Source: Turritopsis dohrnii (taxonomy: Eukaryota; Cnidaria; Hydrozoa; Anthoathecata; Oceaniidae). From it: a stretch of DNA of 64,000 nucleotides. Positions within the stretch are counted from its first letter, which is position 1. Every line of letters begins with the position of its first letter. The notes beneath the pieces are model-generated. The model saw only the letters and a program-made list of their open reading frames with translations. It was not told the DNA's origin and ran no database searches. The position numbers were made by a program, and so were the translations under genes. Location: positions 496,001-560,000 of the forward strand of contig BQMF02000011.1 in assembly GCA_027922465.2 (NCBI GenBank), written 5' to 3'. This document shows, in pieces, positions 1 through 13,562 of this stretch.

Positions 1-806
1 AGCATGCATGAATGCTTATTCAAACAGGTTAAATGGACAATTTAATGGAATAATCGAGAGGTTTCTACATTTATGAATTATTTACAAGCCATCAAAACAT
101 TCACTCAGAAAAAGGGCAGCACAGGACTCACGTTGATAGCAACATAATATTTTGCTGAAGTGATTTATCCTGTATAAAGATTCATTATAAATAAATAAAT
201 AAATAAATAAATAAAACATGAAAAATAACTTTTACGGCATTTTAGATTGAGGCTAAATTAAGTGGATAGCAAAAGTGAATAAGAACTATATGTAAGAGAA
301 GAACAGCAGAGTAGGGTAACTCAATTTTTGACTAATTTTTACTGGACTACTTTTTGGGTGTATATGACCCTCCATGATCATGTCTCGGCAACAAGTCTAG
401 TTTGAAAGTTTACCAAATTTTATATCAAATTTTATACAAAATTGAAATATTATAAAAATCATTACTAGTTGCAGGGTATTTTATCTATGAAACTTCTGAT
501 TTTAAATTCCATGGTATTGTTTTCAACTTTAAAAGACATGAAGAATGAAGAATGATTTGCTAACCATCTTAGTCATCTGAACCAGAGGAGACATTACTTG
601 GATATCTTTAGGGAGTAGTTTTTTGGTTTATGATACAAAATAGAAACACCTAATTTCATAAATAAATATATTTCATCATTACAAATATAATGCTTACAAA
701 ATTTCACTTCATGTTTATAGTAATTAAATTCAAAATGATAAAAATCATCAACTCTATCTTGGCATGTACGAGAGTTCTTGAAAAGCAACTTGCTGCTACT
801 TTTTCT
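1..806. other. Non-coding flank, 3' side of the Cav2 gene
   Basis: No convincing coding region on either strand. It lies just downstream of the stop codon of the minus-strand calcium channel gene, so part of it is probably that gene's 3' UTR. A short TAAA microsatellite sits at about 187-215. I saw no clear conserved element otherwise. Confidence 0.6.
187..215. repeat. (TAAA)n microsatellite
   Basis: Seven uninterrupted copies of a 4-base unit reading ataa/taaa. A simple tetranucleotide repeat with no associated gene. Confidence 0.9.
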
Positions 807-3800
807 TTAACACCATTCATCTGCAGTTTCCTTGTTGCTCTCTAGTCCAAGCAACTGATACGGATCTTTTCCTGAACGAATTGCCAATGCAATTTGTTGC
901 TTATCAGTGTCACTGTGTTCAGATAACGCAGTTGATTCAGTCCCAGGACCAGCAGATTCAGCTTTCGGGGCAGTATCTTCAGTTGTTTTTTCTGCTTCAG
1001 GCAAATCAGGAAGTTTCGAAAGGGAGGGTCTAGGGATCGATGGTGGCTTTGGCAGATCACTAAGCTTTGACAATGATGGTCTTGGTAACGAAGATGCCTT
1101 CGGTATATTGACCACCTCAGGAAGTTCCTAAACATAACATAATAGTAATAAGAAGTTTCCGAGCAGCATCAAAGTAACAAAGATTAGTTGGCATTAGTAG
1201 CACTTCATAATTAAAGTGTGATGTATGTGGATTGAATGTAAGAACATGTTTATGTAGCCACAATATGTGTCCTATAAATTATAGCTATTGCTTTGAGAGA
1301 TGCCTAATCAATGTGAGGGACCAACTAACCGCATTAGCTCATTATACCTCGGTGGTATTTTCTTGGATCTCATCTGCAACTTCCTATGAAGATGATCAAA
1401 TACCAAGTATTATCACCAAACAGTCTTATAATTCCCACTAGGCAATAGTTGGTGAAAACACTAATCAAGCTTTCAAGTTTAAAGGTGGATACAATCCCAA
1501 TAAACTACTTATTCTTGAAAAAAACAGCAGTACTAGATATTTTGTTGCTGTTGTTGTTATTTTACTTTAAGCTATTGAGGACCTTTAGTAATATAACAGA
1601 TTTGCCTGAACAGTTACAAATAGGTTAGTTACTAAATTCAATATTTTCCTGTGAAACATTTTTTAGACAGAGGCAATAAGAATGTCTGCCGAAAATAAAA
1701 TATAGGCAGAAAAGAAGCTTTACTGGGTATATGGATTTCCTTCGCTGGCCCATTTTTTTCATGTTCTTGTAATTTTCCCATATCAATTTAGCAGCATATA
1801 TCTTTCCCACTGTCATATGTTTGGAATCTATACAAATGTAAGGCAGATTTAGCTTCAGTACAAGGTCCTAGAAACACAGAAAAATTGGGAAAAAAAGCCC
1901 CATTACCTCTGGGAGTTCGAGGAATCACACAATCCAAAACACGTTTCGAGATATTAGGCCATGTCTCCTTCAACATCTTTCTCAAAGCTTGATCATTACT
2001 CTTCAAATTCGCTATAATACAAACTTCAATTATGAATAGATTATCTTTAACTTTTCTGATAACAGCTTTCACAATTACCTACCATTTTCAGTGTAAATCT
2101 TCAACCCTGTTCTAACAAGAGCGAAGAACGTGGCAGTGTAGTCCACAGTGTTGTCTTTAAACAGAGTCATGTTCATTTGAACCAACCGCTGTAACAAAAA
2201 ATTGTATCTTATTACATTCAACCAATGCATGTATTTATGTTATATTTTGGAATTACAATGGATACCTTGTAAGCAACAATTTTGGGACATTTTAAACCCA
2301 GACCAACTGGGGGTAACATCTGTCGCAAAAGTTCACAAACTTCTGTGTGTTTGATGCGCCCACTTGAATAAAAGGGATAATTGATAATTATAAGCTAGCA
2401 TTAAGGTTCACACCAAATTCAAACATTTAAAAGAATTATATACTTATAAATTTTAAACATCAGAAAATCATTAAATATTCTTACGTTGCCCTCGGATCAA
2501 AATCTGACCAAACAGTTACAAATTCATCGAGATGGTGTGGACCAAGAATACTAGAATCTTCTGTTAAGAATGCAAAGTTATCCATTATAACAGCAATAAA
2601 TAAATTCAACATCTAATAAATAAAAAGTTTTGTTCAATTAAAGATATCTCCTTGATTACACATCAGCAAAAAGATTCTCGAAATTTACTTACAAGAAACG
2701 AACAGAAGAAGACAAAAGATATGAAATAAAAATAAGCCACATCTGTGCCGCAAGTAACTGCTTCTGGTTCTACCGCTGGAAGATCATAGTCACATTTGGC
2801 AGGACCTGTACAGGCCAACATGATATTTGGCCAATTTTCACCAGTAGCAACCCTGCAAAGAAATTTGAACAAATTGAAAACAAAAAAAACAACAAAAAAC
2901 AATTAAGCTAAAACAATAAGGATTTATAAACATACCTAAACAGGACTTGCGTAGCTGCAAAGTAGGACCGGAAATGATTATTTCTATTAATTTGAGCCCA
3001 AGGTTCATCATCATTATCAATTGAAATCAGTGCAAATATCTGAATAGATTATAATTATAATAACATTCCTTTGGTTAAAAATTCAGGTAACTTGCAAGAT
3101 TTAACATTAAAAATCTAAAAGGCTAACAGTGACTCACCTGAACACCCACAATGCCATAAACAAAAAATAACAAAAAGATCAACATCCCAACATATGGAAG
3201 AGCCTAAAATGTAACGCCAAAAATATTGCAACAGACATTTTCATTATAGTTCACTGTCAATCATTGTTACCAAGCCAGATAATTATCAAGTTAAAAACGT
3301 AGTATGATACGTACTTTGAATGATTGCAGAAATGTCCACAACAAAATACGCAATGATCTGCTCCTTCGCAAGAGTTTTACGAGTCGAGCAGCTCGAAACA
3401 GTCGAAAAATTCCAGGATCAAAATCAATGGTTCCTGGTGGTAAAACCTTCTTGATCATGAAGTCCATTATGCTTCCAAGCACAATGAGCATATCAAAGTT
3501 ATTCCAGCCATCACTGAAGTAATTCTAATGTCATAAGGTTATGAAACTTGAGTATAAACTGCTAATATATTTCGGAAGTGTTAAAAGAGAAGAAGCACTT
3601 ACACAACCGAAAGCAAACAACTTCATAGCAAATTCAATAGTAAAGATAAAAGTAAACACTTGATTGATTTCTCCAAGGATATTCTCGTATGGCTTTGGTT
3701 GGTCATGAAACTAAAAAATCAAGATAAATAAATATTATTAACAACAAATCAACAAATTACATTTCATGAGATAACAAACAGATTGGTTAAAAAGTAATAG

Positions 3801-6800
3801 TTTCGTAAGAAATTGTAAGCATTGTCACCATGACAACTGCTAAAAATATTGATAGTTTCAAATTCAATTTACATACCTCTACCATCAAAACACAAGTATT
3901 CAAGGAGATCAGGGCCATCACAGTTAACTCCCAAGCAGTTGATTCAACTAGGGCCCAAGCTTTGTACTGCCAACTCTTCACATCTTCAGGCATGTGACGA
4001 GGCATGGGTTTCGATGTCATTGCAAATTGTAAACTATTTCTCTTTAATTGAAAAATCAATAAAAATAAATAAATAAAATAAAAAAATAACATAAATAATA
4101 AAATCAATAAAAATCAATTATGATAATAATGATAATATTACAGGATTATTTTTACACTTAAACCTTAGGACATCATCAAAACTTACACAATTTCGATCAA
4201 GCTCCCCGCCAACTTCCTTTGCCGCTTGATCTTGAAATGTTAAAATGATCATACCAACGAAAACGTTTATGAAGAAAAACGAGAAGATGATGACAAATAT
4301 TATGAAGTATAAAGCTATCCAGATTTTGCTGTTGATGATTGGTCCCTGACTTTCTTCTTGACTGTCAATACCAGTCTGCATCACACTGAAAAACAATGTA
4401 AAATGGACTACAACAAAGACTGTACAACTCATTATAGTCACACAAAAATAAAATTTCATGAACTTTGACATCACACTTGTGTGACTCCACAAACATACGA
4501 ATTCAACAAAATTATAAAATTGAAGTGGCATTCTTACGCTGGCCAGCCTTCACCAGTTGAAGAAGTAAACAATGAAACCATAGCATTCGCCATGTTATCA
4601 AAATTGAAATCATAAACTAGCCACTGCCGTTCTTCCTCCTAAGGGTAAGAAAAAGAAATTCATTTTTCAAATCCAATTTCCTCCATACTTTGTAGCTGCT
4701 GGTTCTCTGTTCCTTTCAGATAAAAATCTTTGATGGTTTAGTTCATAATGATGAATAGTGATTGCTACAGAGAGAGTAACAGCATGGAACTACATAAGTG
4801 TAGAGTAAGATTAATTTTTAGCATTACCATTGGACGATTATAATTTGCACTATCAAAATTAATGAATTTCCCCCTGAAAAAAATGACAAACAGTTAGTTG
4901 AAGTTAGTCTAATATTATAGAAAGCCATTGTTTACGACGAAAAAACATTTATACTTACTGGCAGTCATCCTCCCATTCCTTGGAAGCGTCGGTACAATAG
5001 TAAAGTTTTCCCTGAAAAATGTTGAAAATATTGGTTGTAAGATAGTTATCCAAGAAACTATAAGCTAAAAAAGGAGTCACGAAAAAAAAAAGTTATCACT
5101 TACAGCGAATAGCTGCACACCCATGACAGAAAAGATGATTAAGAATTGCAATGTTATAATCAGTACATTGAAGACATTTTTAAGTGAAAATATCATACAT
5201 TGAAACACAGCCTAAAACAAAATGGTGCAATAATGTTGAAGAAAGTTCAATAAAGAATTCAAGGTTAATTCTTGCTTGTAAACTTACTTTCAGTTTCGGT
5301 AGCTTGTTGATAGATTTCAAAGGTCTCAACACACGAAGAATACGTAAAATTTTGACAATTTGCTTCACCGTTGGTGAAGCATTTTCATCAGAGCTAAAAG
5401 ACATAAGCCGGATAGAATGGAAATAACAGCAAACTCATATTAGTGAATGTTGAAGCTGACTGATCTCACCTTAAAATAAGTGATGTTATAGCACAGCAAA
5501 CGACAAACATGTCTGCGCAATTCCAGCTATCTCGACAGTATGAACCAGGATGAAGGACAAATCCATAATTCAAAATCTTAAAATTCAAGAAGATAACATG
5601 AACTATCATTAAGCAAAGAGTGCAACTAAACTGAACAAGAATGAGAAAAGTTATCATTAATGGCAAAAACAACAAAGCAATCCCGTTATCCAAAACAAAC
5701 ATGTTATGCTGAATCAATGATAACTATAAAACCACTGAAATGAAGGATTTTCTAATTATCATATCTCCACACAATTGCAGCGCAAAGTTATTGGATTGAG
5801 TGTGAATTGAACCCGCGACCTCTCGCTTGCTGGTCGATTGCTCTAACTACTAAGCTACCAATCCCATGTGATCACACTTGTTCATAGCAGACGAGGGGAG
5901 CTATCAGCTCAATTGAACCTGACTGACTACGAATCAATGGAATCCCATTGGATAGACGCTCAGAGGTGATTCAAGTTCCAACTGACTCGTTAACTATGAT
6001 GCAAGTAGGAAGGTGTAGTACATTGGGGAGAGGCATTCACCAAACAGAGCCCCAGTAAAGTGAAAACGAAAATGAAAAACATACTTTTAGAACAACTTCC
6101 AATGCAAAAATGCCTGTGAATGCATAATCACAAAATTTCAAGATCTAAAAGATAAAAATATTGAACATAAAAATCAAATAGGTTTAAAAACATTGTTCCT
6201 TCTGCTGCTTCAACTTACATTATTAACAGTTGCTTTTGGATTTGTTGCATCTTCCAAAGCAAGCAAACCACTACTGATTAAAATCAACGCTAAAATTACG
6301 TTATCAAAGTAGGCTGATGAGACAACCATATGAATGACCTTTCTTATTCTACAAAAAAATCAACATAAATGTTTGATTTAAGGTTGAAATAAGTAAATAA
6401 TTTAAAAGAGTAATTGCAAAAATATTAGGAAAACTTAAGTATAATCTCAAAAGAATAAAATAGAAAAACAAATTACTTACGGACTTGTAGGTGGAAAGAT
6501 AAAGAGCGTGTTCACTTGAAGCATTTCTGAACCTTCAGACTGATGGATATTCCCCGTCATCCGACCAGGATTTTTTAGATTTTCTAAGAAGTTATCTCCA
6601 GGCTGCTTTGTCCCACCTGAAAAATGTATTACTCCAAAATTGAAAATAGTGATAATAAAGAAACATATGGAAAAATAATCTCAAAGCAACTCATTGTACC
6701 ACTGTGAGAAAGATTAAAATTTCTGACTTTACCTTCCTCATTATTGTCGAATTCTCCAGCCAAGGTTCCTTTTTTTTCCTACAAGATAAACATACAACAT

Positions 6801-9800
6801 TTAATCACAAAATTAATACAAAATAAAATGTTAAATAGATATGAGATAAGCTTGCGGACCGCCACTTCTTTATCTGGTTCTTCAGCCTCAACTCTATAAG
6901 AAAATACCAAAACACAATCACTGTATGACAATCATTGGCAAAGTCTCAAATTATACTTGAATAGTTCTCATAAAAGTCGAGCAAATGATATGTGTAATAA
7001 TACTTACATTGATCCAGGAGGAGCATACTTTTCATGAATCTCTGCCATATGTTCTTCACGAGCCTGTTCTTCCTCAGCTTCTGCTCCCTCTTCTTCTTCT
7101 GACATTGTCAAATTATCAACAGCAATAGCCAAAAATACATTCAACAAGACATCTTTATTTTTATTGTTAAGAAAAGTTAAAAGAATTCTGAAATTTTGAA
7201 ATTTAGCCGCAAATTATCAATAGAATTTCAGTGAAGTGTAATCTTTACGAGGATGAAGAATGGGTTCGTAGTTAGTCAATAATTTTCTCATTGCAGAAAC
7301 AAACTTTAAAAATTCAAAGGAAAAACAGAAAAACCAGGGGTTCGTGTAGAGCATGTTTGAAAAGATACAATTTCCAAGCACCGTCACTCCAACAAAATAT
7401 AAAGAGACAGCTAATCCTCTTGGAGTTCTTGGTCCACCATAAGCAACTACTCCTTCATACATTACGAAGTTCCAATCTTCACCGGTGATAATCTAAACAA
7501 GAGGAAGGTGGTTTTTGACGAAAAACTTAAAATAGCGATAATAACTCATGAATGCAGAAAAACATCTCAGCTGGGTGAAATACTTTTTCCATAAGACTGA
7601 CCAGTTTGTTATAGATCTGATACACAGTGAAAATATTGTACTGTAAAAAATATGATACTGTAAAAGCCTACCTGAAATACTGCTAACATTGCATTGAAAA
7701 AATCATCAAAATTAGTTCGTTGTTCACTTCGAAAACTGAAAAACAGAATTCAAATTCACAATACGCTTGGCAACATGTAAAGGCTTTCAAGGAATTACAT
7801 TTCCAATAAATCTCTGTCCTGATCAAAAACAAACTTTATATCAAAACATACCTTCCTCCAAATAATTGCATTCCAAGTAACGCAAAAATCATGAGAAATA
7901 AAAACAGCAAGACCAATAAGCTCATAATGGATGCCATACTTGCTAAAATCGATTTAACTAAATTTTTCATGGCACCCCAATATCTAGAAAAGACAAAGAG
8001 TATTGTTCTTTGTAAAAATGAATATTCTTGGGAATTAGGAAAATATTTCCAAAAAATGAAAACATACTGAGTGTATTTGAACAGCCTCATCAAACGCAAC
8101 TGGCGAAGTACAGGAATCCCCAAATTGATGCCAAACACCTTTGACATAGTTAAATTACATAACCCACCCATGACAACCTGAATGAAAACATTTTCAACTA
8201 TTTACTTCAAAAAGGACAGCTTTATACAGGCGCTTAATCGCTATGTCGAATTAAATTACTGTTATTCGGGTAAAATTCGACCAAATGTGACAGTTGCTTT
8301 ATACCAGTTTTGTTGGTGAATAAAAAATTTGACATGGCTTTAGACACCACATAAATATTGCCTTTATTCATTTCCGCTGTCAAATTTATTTTTATTTGTT
8401 TTAACATTTTCTAAAACAATTCAACCAAGCAAGATTGCTAGTTCCAAGGTCTGGCTCTTCTGCACTGTCATCTGGCACATTTTCATGAAGCTATATCAAG
8501 TTGGACTATTATGAGTGCATAAAATGATGCCGAATTTATGTTGAAGGTTGCCGTTCATTCGACAAAGTCTGCTACATTTAATTCATTATGTTGCATTTAA
8601 TTTATTTCTGGATAATACAGTGAATTTTTGTCACATTTAATGAGTTTAATTTGACGCAGCGATTACGCAGCTGTATAAAGCTGTCCAAAGAAATGAATAT
8701 TCTAACAAATCAAATCAAAATGTTGAATGATTCAAAGCACTAAAAATTGAAACCGTACATTTTCTTTCATTGTCCTTTATATTATTTTAGCACTAAGTTT
8801 ATACTTCAAATCATCATCATAAATAGTGTTGATTCTTACCATAAAATCAAAGGCATTGAATTTCGACTGAAAGTATAAAGCTGGGCCTAATGCATATAGC
8901 TTCAAAGCCATTTCACTGAAAAAACAGACCAGGAAAATGTTGTCCGAGATTGCTGAAAGAGAAAAAAAGTACAAAATATTTGTTTACAATGTTTACAATG
9001 AATGTAAATGTTTACAATGAATATTCATGATTCAGTAAACAACATGTGGTATCTAGTTTGAGAGCAACTATGATTACACAACTAGTATCCCAGGTAAATC
9101 TTTTTTATGGGCTTTAATGTTGAATATAAAATCCGTGCCAAAAACTGGTGACAAAAAATAAAGTCATAGAATGGCATAGAGCTTGGAAATAAAAAAAAGT
9201 ATGGGACCATTTAGTTTCCACTAACCGTTACCAAGCAGGGATTTTTCCAAGCACTTTTGGTTACTACCGTTTTTCGTAGAGAAGATTGAGTTTAACAGTC
9301 CTTGAAGCTCCGCAATTTTAGAGATTTCAATCTCCATAAACAGGCCTTGTCTAACTAAGATGTTTTTTAATTTCATTGAATAACATGAAAACGAGTCGTA
9401 TTTGTACCACTTTCGTTTTCATATTCTTTCGTAAGAAAGAAGAAACGAATGCGTATAACAAAGGAAATTTCAAAATAACCTTAGCAACGGTGGTTGTTCT
9501 TCTTAGCAACAGAATATTTGGTTAATAATTGCCTAATTACTCTCTCAAAACATGTCTTTAAGTATTACGCATTAAAGAGCTAAAAAATGTTTAATTGACA
9601 ATGAATGATTGAGTTTCTAAATTCAATTCAAGATTGAGTTTTAACTACCGGTAAATAGTAGTTGGAAAGTGCTTGGAAAAATCCCTGCAAGATATTGTTG
9701 AACAAAGATTTGAATGATGCCACAGCACTATAAAATTTAATAAAAACAGTCATATAGTAGTATATAGATGTTTACCAATAACATCAGAAATCCATTGTGG

Positions 9801-12245
9801 TTGTCGATAATGCTGTATTGCTCCAGATAACGTGTTACAAAACACAAGAAAGATGACCAACCAGTAGACAAATTGAGATAACATAATTGGTTTCAATTTC
9901 GCTCGGATAATGTCATTTTTCATTTTAATTCGTTGAAAGAATCCCAGTCTAAATCAAGAAGGTAATAGTGAATTCCTTTCAATTGCTCAAATGAAAAGAA
10001 GTCTTTAAGACATGTTTATCACTAATCTTTATCAGTAAGTATTTTAGTACATTATTTGAAATCTTAAAATAACATTATTGCACCCCTGGCAAAAGGGAGC
10101 AGCTACACTCACTGTACTGGAGCAGATTCACCCTCCTCTTCGCCTTCTTCTTCAGCAGCTTTTTTTACTACGGTGAAAAGAATTCAAAATATTTACAATA
10201 TTTTAGGTAAGAATGAATACTCCAAACAAACTTGAAGATAAAGAACATACAAGCTTCTTCATCTTCTTTAGCCTTTTCAAGCTGTCCAGCAGTAATCCAG
10301 TCTTCATAATTTTCTGCTGCTCTTGCTGCTGCAGCCTCCTCTGCTCTCTCTTTTAAAAATGCTGTCCTATTTTCCACACGCTCCTTTTCTTTACTGAACT
10401 CCCTAAAGAGCGACAGAAAAATTATAAAACATGTGATGAAAACAGGTGCATGATAACTTTTACAGAAAATACTTACCCACTTAGTACTCCACAAACTAAA
10501 TTCAACATAAACTGCGAACCAATAACATTTAGTGTGTAATAATAAGTCCACATATAGTATTTATCTGCATCATTAACATCGAACGTCTGTTGAGAAGGAA
10601 AAATTAAATAAGATTATTGGAAGGAAAGTTGACAATAGATACCTGTTAATAAACAAAACAAGGTTTATCATTACCCAGTACATGGTGTCCGTCCAACCTT
10701 CACATGTGATACAAACAAACACTGTCAAAGATGCTATCAAAATATTATCGAAACTTGTGATACCATCATTTGGACCACCCCAATATTCACGACATTCTAA
10801 ATCTTCATCAGCTGGGCATGCCCGACTACCACATAAGTAACCCTCTTCATAAATGACTGGAAAGGTAAACAATTGGTCAATGACACAGGTTCACTAACAA
10901 ATTTTATGACGTAAAAGGTAATATTGTGAATGAATTGAATAGCTTTTAACTTCAAACAGTTTGAGCAATTTTTACATGACATGTTCTAATTAGTACAGTG
11001 GAATAAAAACTAAAAAATAAACTCACTTGTTGTATTTCTATAAAAGCATGTAAAATGAAATTTTCCAATAAGAAACGACAATCCCACAATAGCATACATA
11101 AGAATGACGAAACCAATGAGTAAACAGATCTGCAGAAGAGATGCCATTGATTTCAATATTGCACTCATAACAACTTGTAAACCTATAAGATGGTAAGTGT
11201 TAAAATTTTACAAACAAGATCTACAACATGTTTTTTTTAACAGGAAAACTAATCACATACTTGGCACTCCCGATACAAGTTTCAGAGGTCGAAGTACCCT
11301 AGCAGCTTTAATAACTTTCATTGGTCCTGCATTTCCAGCTAAACCAACTTGTGGCATACCAAGTATCCTAAAAATAAATACAATAATGATACAGAAGATT
11401 CAAAACACTAATCAATTCGTAGCATTTACATCAATATAACAACAAAGAAAAACATTTAATATTAATACATTGATTTATGACCAGGCTATTGGTATGAGGG
11501 ATACTTGATTTTCAATACAATGATTCTTGCAAACAAAAGAAAAGATTTTTTGTGTAGATACATACCCAGTCACAACTACGGTGAAATCAAGTAAATTCCA
11601 ACCACTTCTTAAGTATGCATCAGGATGCAAGAGAAAACCTTGAGATACGATCTTGAAGAAGGCTTCTCCAATGAAGATGAATAACAGATAAACTTCCATT
11701 TTTTCCTAAATTTATGCCAAAATTCACTGATAAAAATTTGTGAAGAATGCAAAAAACCTTCAATGACATTCTTTATTAGAACTTCAAGAAATGTAAAAAT
11801 TCATAAGAGTACGGTTTCTCTAATAATTTAATAAGAATTAACAAAAATTATGCACAAAACAAAACTTACAATTAATCCATTCATAAGAGATTTATCATTC
11901 TGTGGTAGAGGAGCATCGATTGCCATCATGATACAGTTAAAACCAATCGCTAACAAGATGAATGAGTCAAATACCTGAAATGACAACGAGGTAATTTAAA
12001 AACATCAACCAAAACTATGCTCAAACAATCTATCAAATCGTCCATGCTCCTACAGAGAAGTAATTCAATTCAATATTGTTTACCTTTGATGTGCTTATTG
12101 CTACACAAACTCTTCTAAATGGATTCGTTGGACTCAATACGAAGAAATGGTTAGTTGGATACATTTCTTCATAAGATCGTGTCACCGTCCCTGGCTCCAC
12201 TGGGAGTTCTGCAGGTGGCGGTTTTTTTAAGTCATCATCAGCCAT
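807..12245 (-). CDS. CACNA1 (Cav2 type): Voltage-gated calcium channel alpha1 subunit, Cav2 class
   Basis: Pore-forming subunit of a high-voltage-activated calcium channel; Cav2 channels drive transmitter release at nerve terminals. About 40 exons encode roughly 1,600 residues, from MADDD at 12245 to EWC and stop at 807. Four repeats are visible. Filter motifs are CEGW (exon 10675-10856), GEDW (7369-7492), GEGW (4537-4638) and GENW (2690-2852), giving an EEEE ring. S4 helices with spaced Arg/Lys lie near 11300, 8100, 5330 and 3360. Cav2 rather than Cav1 is shown by STGEGWP in domain III, VGKIYAA in the IQ helix (1724-1809), and the terminal D-E-W-C, the PDZ-type tail of Cav2. The C-terminus is short, with a duplicated RPSLSKL proline-rich segment near 1000-1090. 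The alpha-interaction domain (10251-10402) keeps Tyr, Trp and Ile but lacks the usual QQ..E. No frame breaks were seen. Cnidarians have several Cav2 paralogues; which one this is cannot be told here. Confidence 0.95.
5771..5875 (-). repeat. tRNA-derived SINE head in a Cav2 intron
   Basis: Read on the minus strand, an A-box-like TAGCTTAGTAGTTAGAGC (about 5840-5857) is followed by a B-box-like GGTCGCGGGTTCAATTC (about 5807-5823), the internal promoter of a tRNA. The anticodon stem is poor and there is no clean acceptor stem, so this is a tRNA-derived SINE or tRNA relic rather than a functional tRNA. A body of unclear extent may reach about 6070. It lies in the intron between exons 5471-5578 and about 6085-6146. 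Confidence 0.6.
8214..8686. mobile_element. MITE in Cav2 intron (GGACAGCTTTATAC ends)
   Basis: A 473-bp unit whose ends are imperfect inverted copies: GGACAGCTTTATACAG at the left and CTGTATAAAGCTGTCC at the right, with similarity continuing inward for about 40 bases (CGCTTAATCGC against GCGATTACGC). It has no coding capacity and fills most of the intron between exons 8068-8177 and 8840-8952. Non-autonomous DNA element; superfamily not assigned. Confidence 0.75.
9236..9687. mobile_element. hAT-like MITE in Cav2 intron (CAGGGATTTTTCC ends)
   Basis: A 452-bp unit bounded by CAGGGATTTTTCCAAGCACT and its reverse complement, then a second related inverted pair (GGTTACTACCG against ACTACCGGTA). 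CAGGG termini are typical of hAT elements. Only CAAG is clearly shared by the two flanks, so an 8-bp target duplication is not demonstrated. No ORF. It sits in the intron between exons 8840-8952 and 9776-9948. Confidence 0.75.
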
Positions 12246-13188
12246 TGTGATTCAAAGACTGTAAATGCAAACAAAATGTTTCAAAGAAGATGTAGATTCC
12301 TAACAACTCAATTGCTTTAAACTGGCAAAAGAGATAATTACATGGATTCCTCTCTCTCTCTTTTTCTCACGGTCTAGCTCAAGAGACTCAAAAACATAAA
12401 ACATTATTCAGAAAAAGATGATAAAGCAATATCTGCTTAAATTTTTGATTTCAAAACCTTCTTAATATTTTACATATCTCATGAAGATTAAGAATGAAAA
12501 CAACAAAAGCATGATAAAGTAAATGAAGAAAATACAGAATGAAATATGTACTTACTAAATCTATAACAGTAAAAAAATATTTTTTAATTTCGTCATCAGA
12601 TTCAGTACAATATTACAATTTGTCACAAGAAGAAATTTTACCATAAAATCAGCTTAAAACTGATCTAAATTATTCATTTTTTTGCAAATGATTTGGTAGC
12701 CAAGGATAATTGTTGAGTTACAGGTACTTTATGATTCAGAAACAGTCAGAACTTGAATTGATGAAAATCTTCCCATGAATAAATAATAAACTATTATTTT
12801 ATTTTTATTAAAAATTTGATATCTTATAATTTTTCATGTGCTTTCCATGCTCAATATTGCATTGAAAGAAAATCTTAGGAAATAAGGGTTGATGACACAA
12901 AAAGAAATCAAAATGATAAAGGGGAGTTTACACATAAAGACTTCTGAAAAATTTTTCTTTTAAGCAGGTGTTTTAAAGCTTGAAATTTAAATTGTACACC
13001 AAAAAGTCAAGTTTCAGCATCTCAACTTATTTATTATTCATGACCGCGTTGACTTTTTGATGTACAATTTAAATTTAAAGCCTTAAAACACCAGTTTAAA
13101 AGAAAAGTTGTTCAAGAATCCTTACAGGTAAACATGGTGTATACAATCACCAATAAGGAACAAAAACAAAAACAAACAAAATAACTTA
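12246..13188 (-). promoter_or_regulatory. 5' UTR intron and leader of Cav2
   Basis: Upstream of the Cav2 start codon, a splice acceptor (tttacag) ends at 12259, leaving a 13-base leader before ATG. A good minus-strand donor (CAG|GTAAGTTA) lies at 13189/13188, so a non-coding first exon probably ends there and a 0.93-kb intron separates it from the coding sequence. The transcription start is not visible. A hairpin-forming inverted repeat at 12955-13104 lies inside this intron. Confidence 0.5.
12955..13104. repeat. 150-bp imperfect palindrome (short MITE-like)
   Basis: Two arms of about 55 bases, TTCTTTTAAGCAGGTGTTTT... at 12955-13010 and its inverted partner ending AAACACCAGTTTAAAAGAA at 13049-13104, separated by a 38-base loop. 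It contains no ORF. It looks like a short foldback MITE; a transcript hairpin is an alternative. Confidence 0.65.
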
Positions 13189-13562
13189 CCTGAACAGAGT
13201 TTTATTTCAGGTTGGCCAATACCATAGTATAAAAAAAAAAATTCTTCCACGTTTGAAAACAGTGACACAAATCACTAAAACTTCTTCATTATGAATATCA
13301 CAGCACTACAAAACACTAAAACTATTTTCATAACAATGACCATATCACCATCACAACAAACCAAGGAGTAAACATTTCATTTGGATACAAATATATTTAC
13401 CAGTAAAAATATGTAAACTACAAAAGGTATAAACAAACAACTCTGATATAGCAATAGAAATAACCTTGGTATAATATAGGAAAATGGAAGTGCACAAATG
13501 GAGAATAATGCTTTAAGCAGAAGGAAATCCTTTTTTTGTAAAAGCTAATTGTTTTAAACTCC

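Noticed and set aside
5771..5875. Functional tRNA gene
   Set aside because: A and B boxes are present but the anticodon stem is weak and acceptor ends do not pair.
807..12245. Assignment of the channel to Cav1, Cav3 or a sodium channel
   Set aside because: The filter is EEEE (excludes Cav3 EEDD and sodium DEEA/DEKA types); domain III STGEGWP, IQ-region VGKIYAA and the EWC tail fit Cav2 rather than Cav1.
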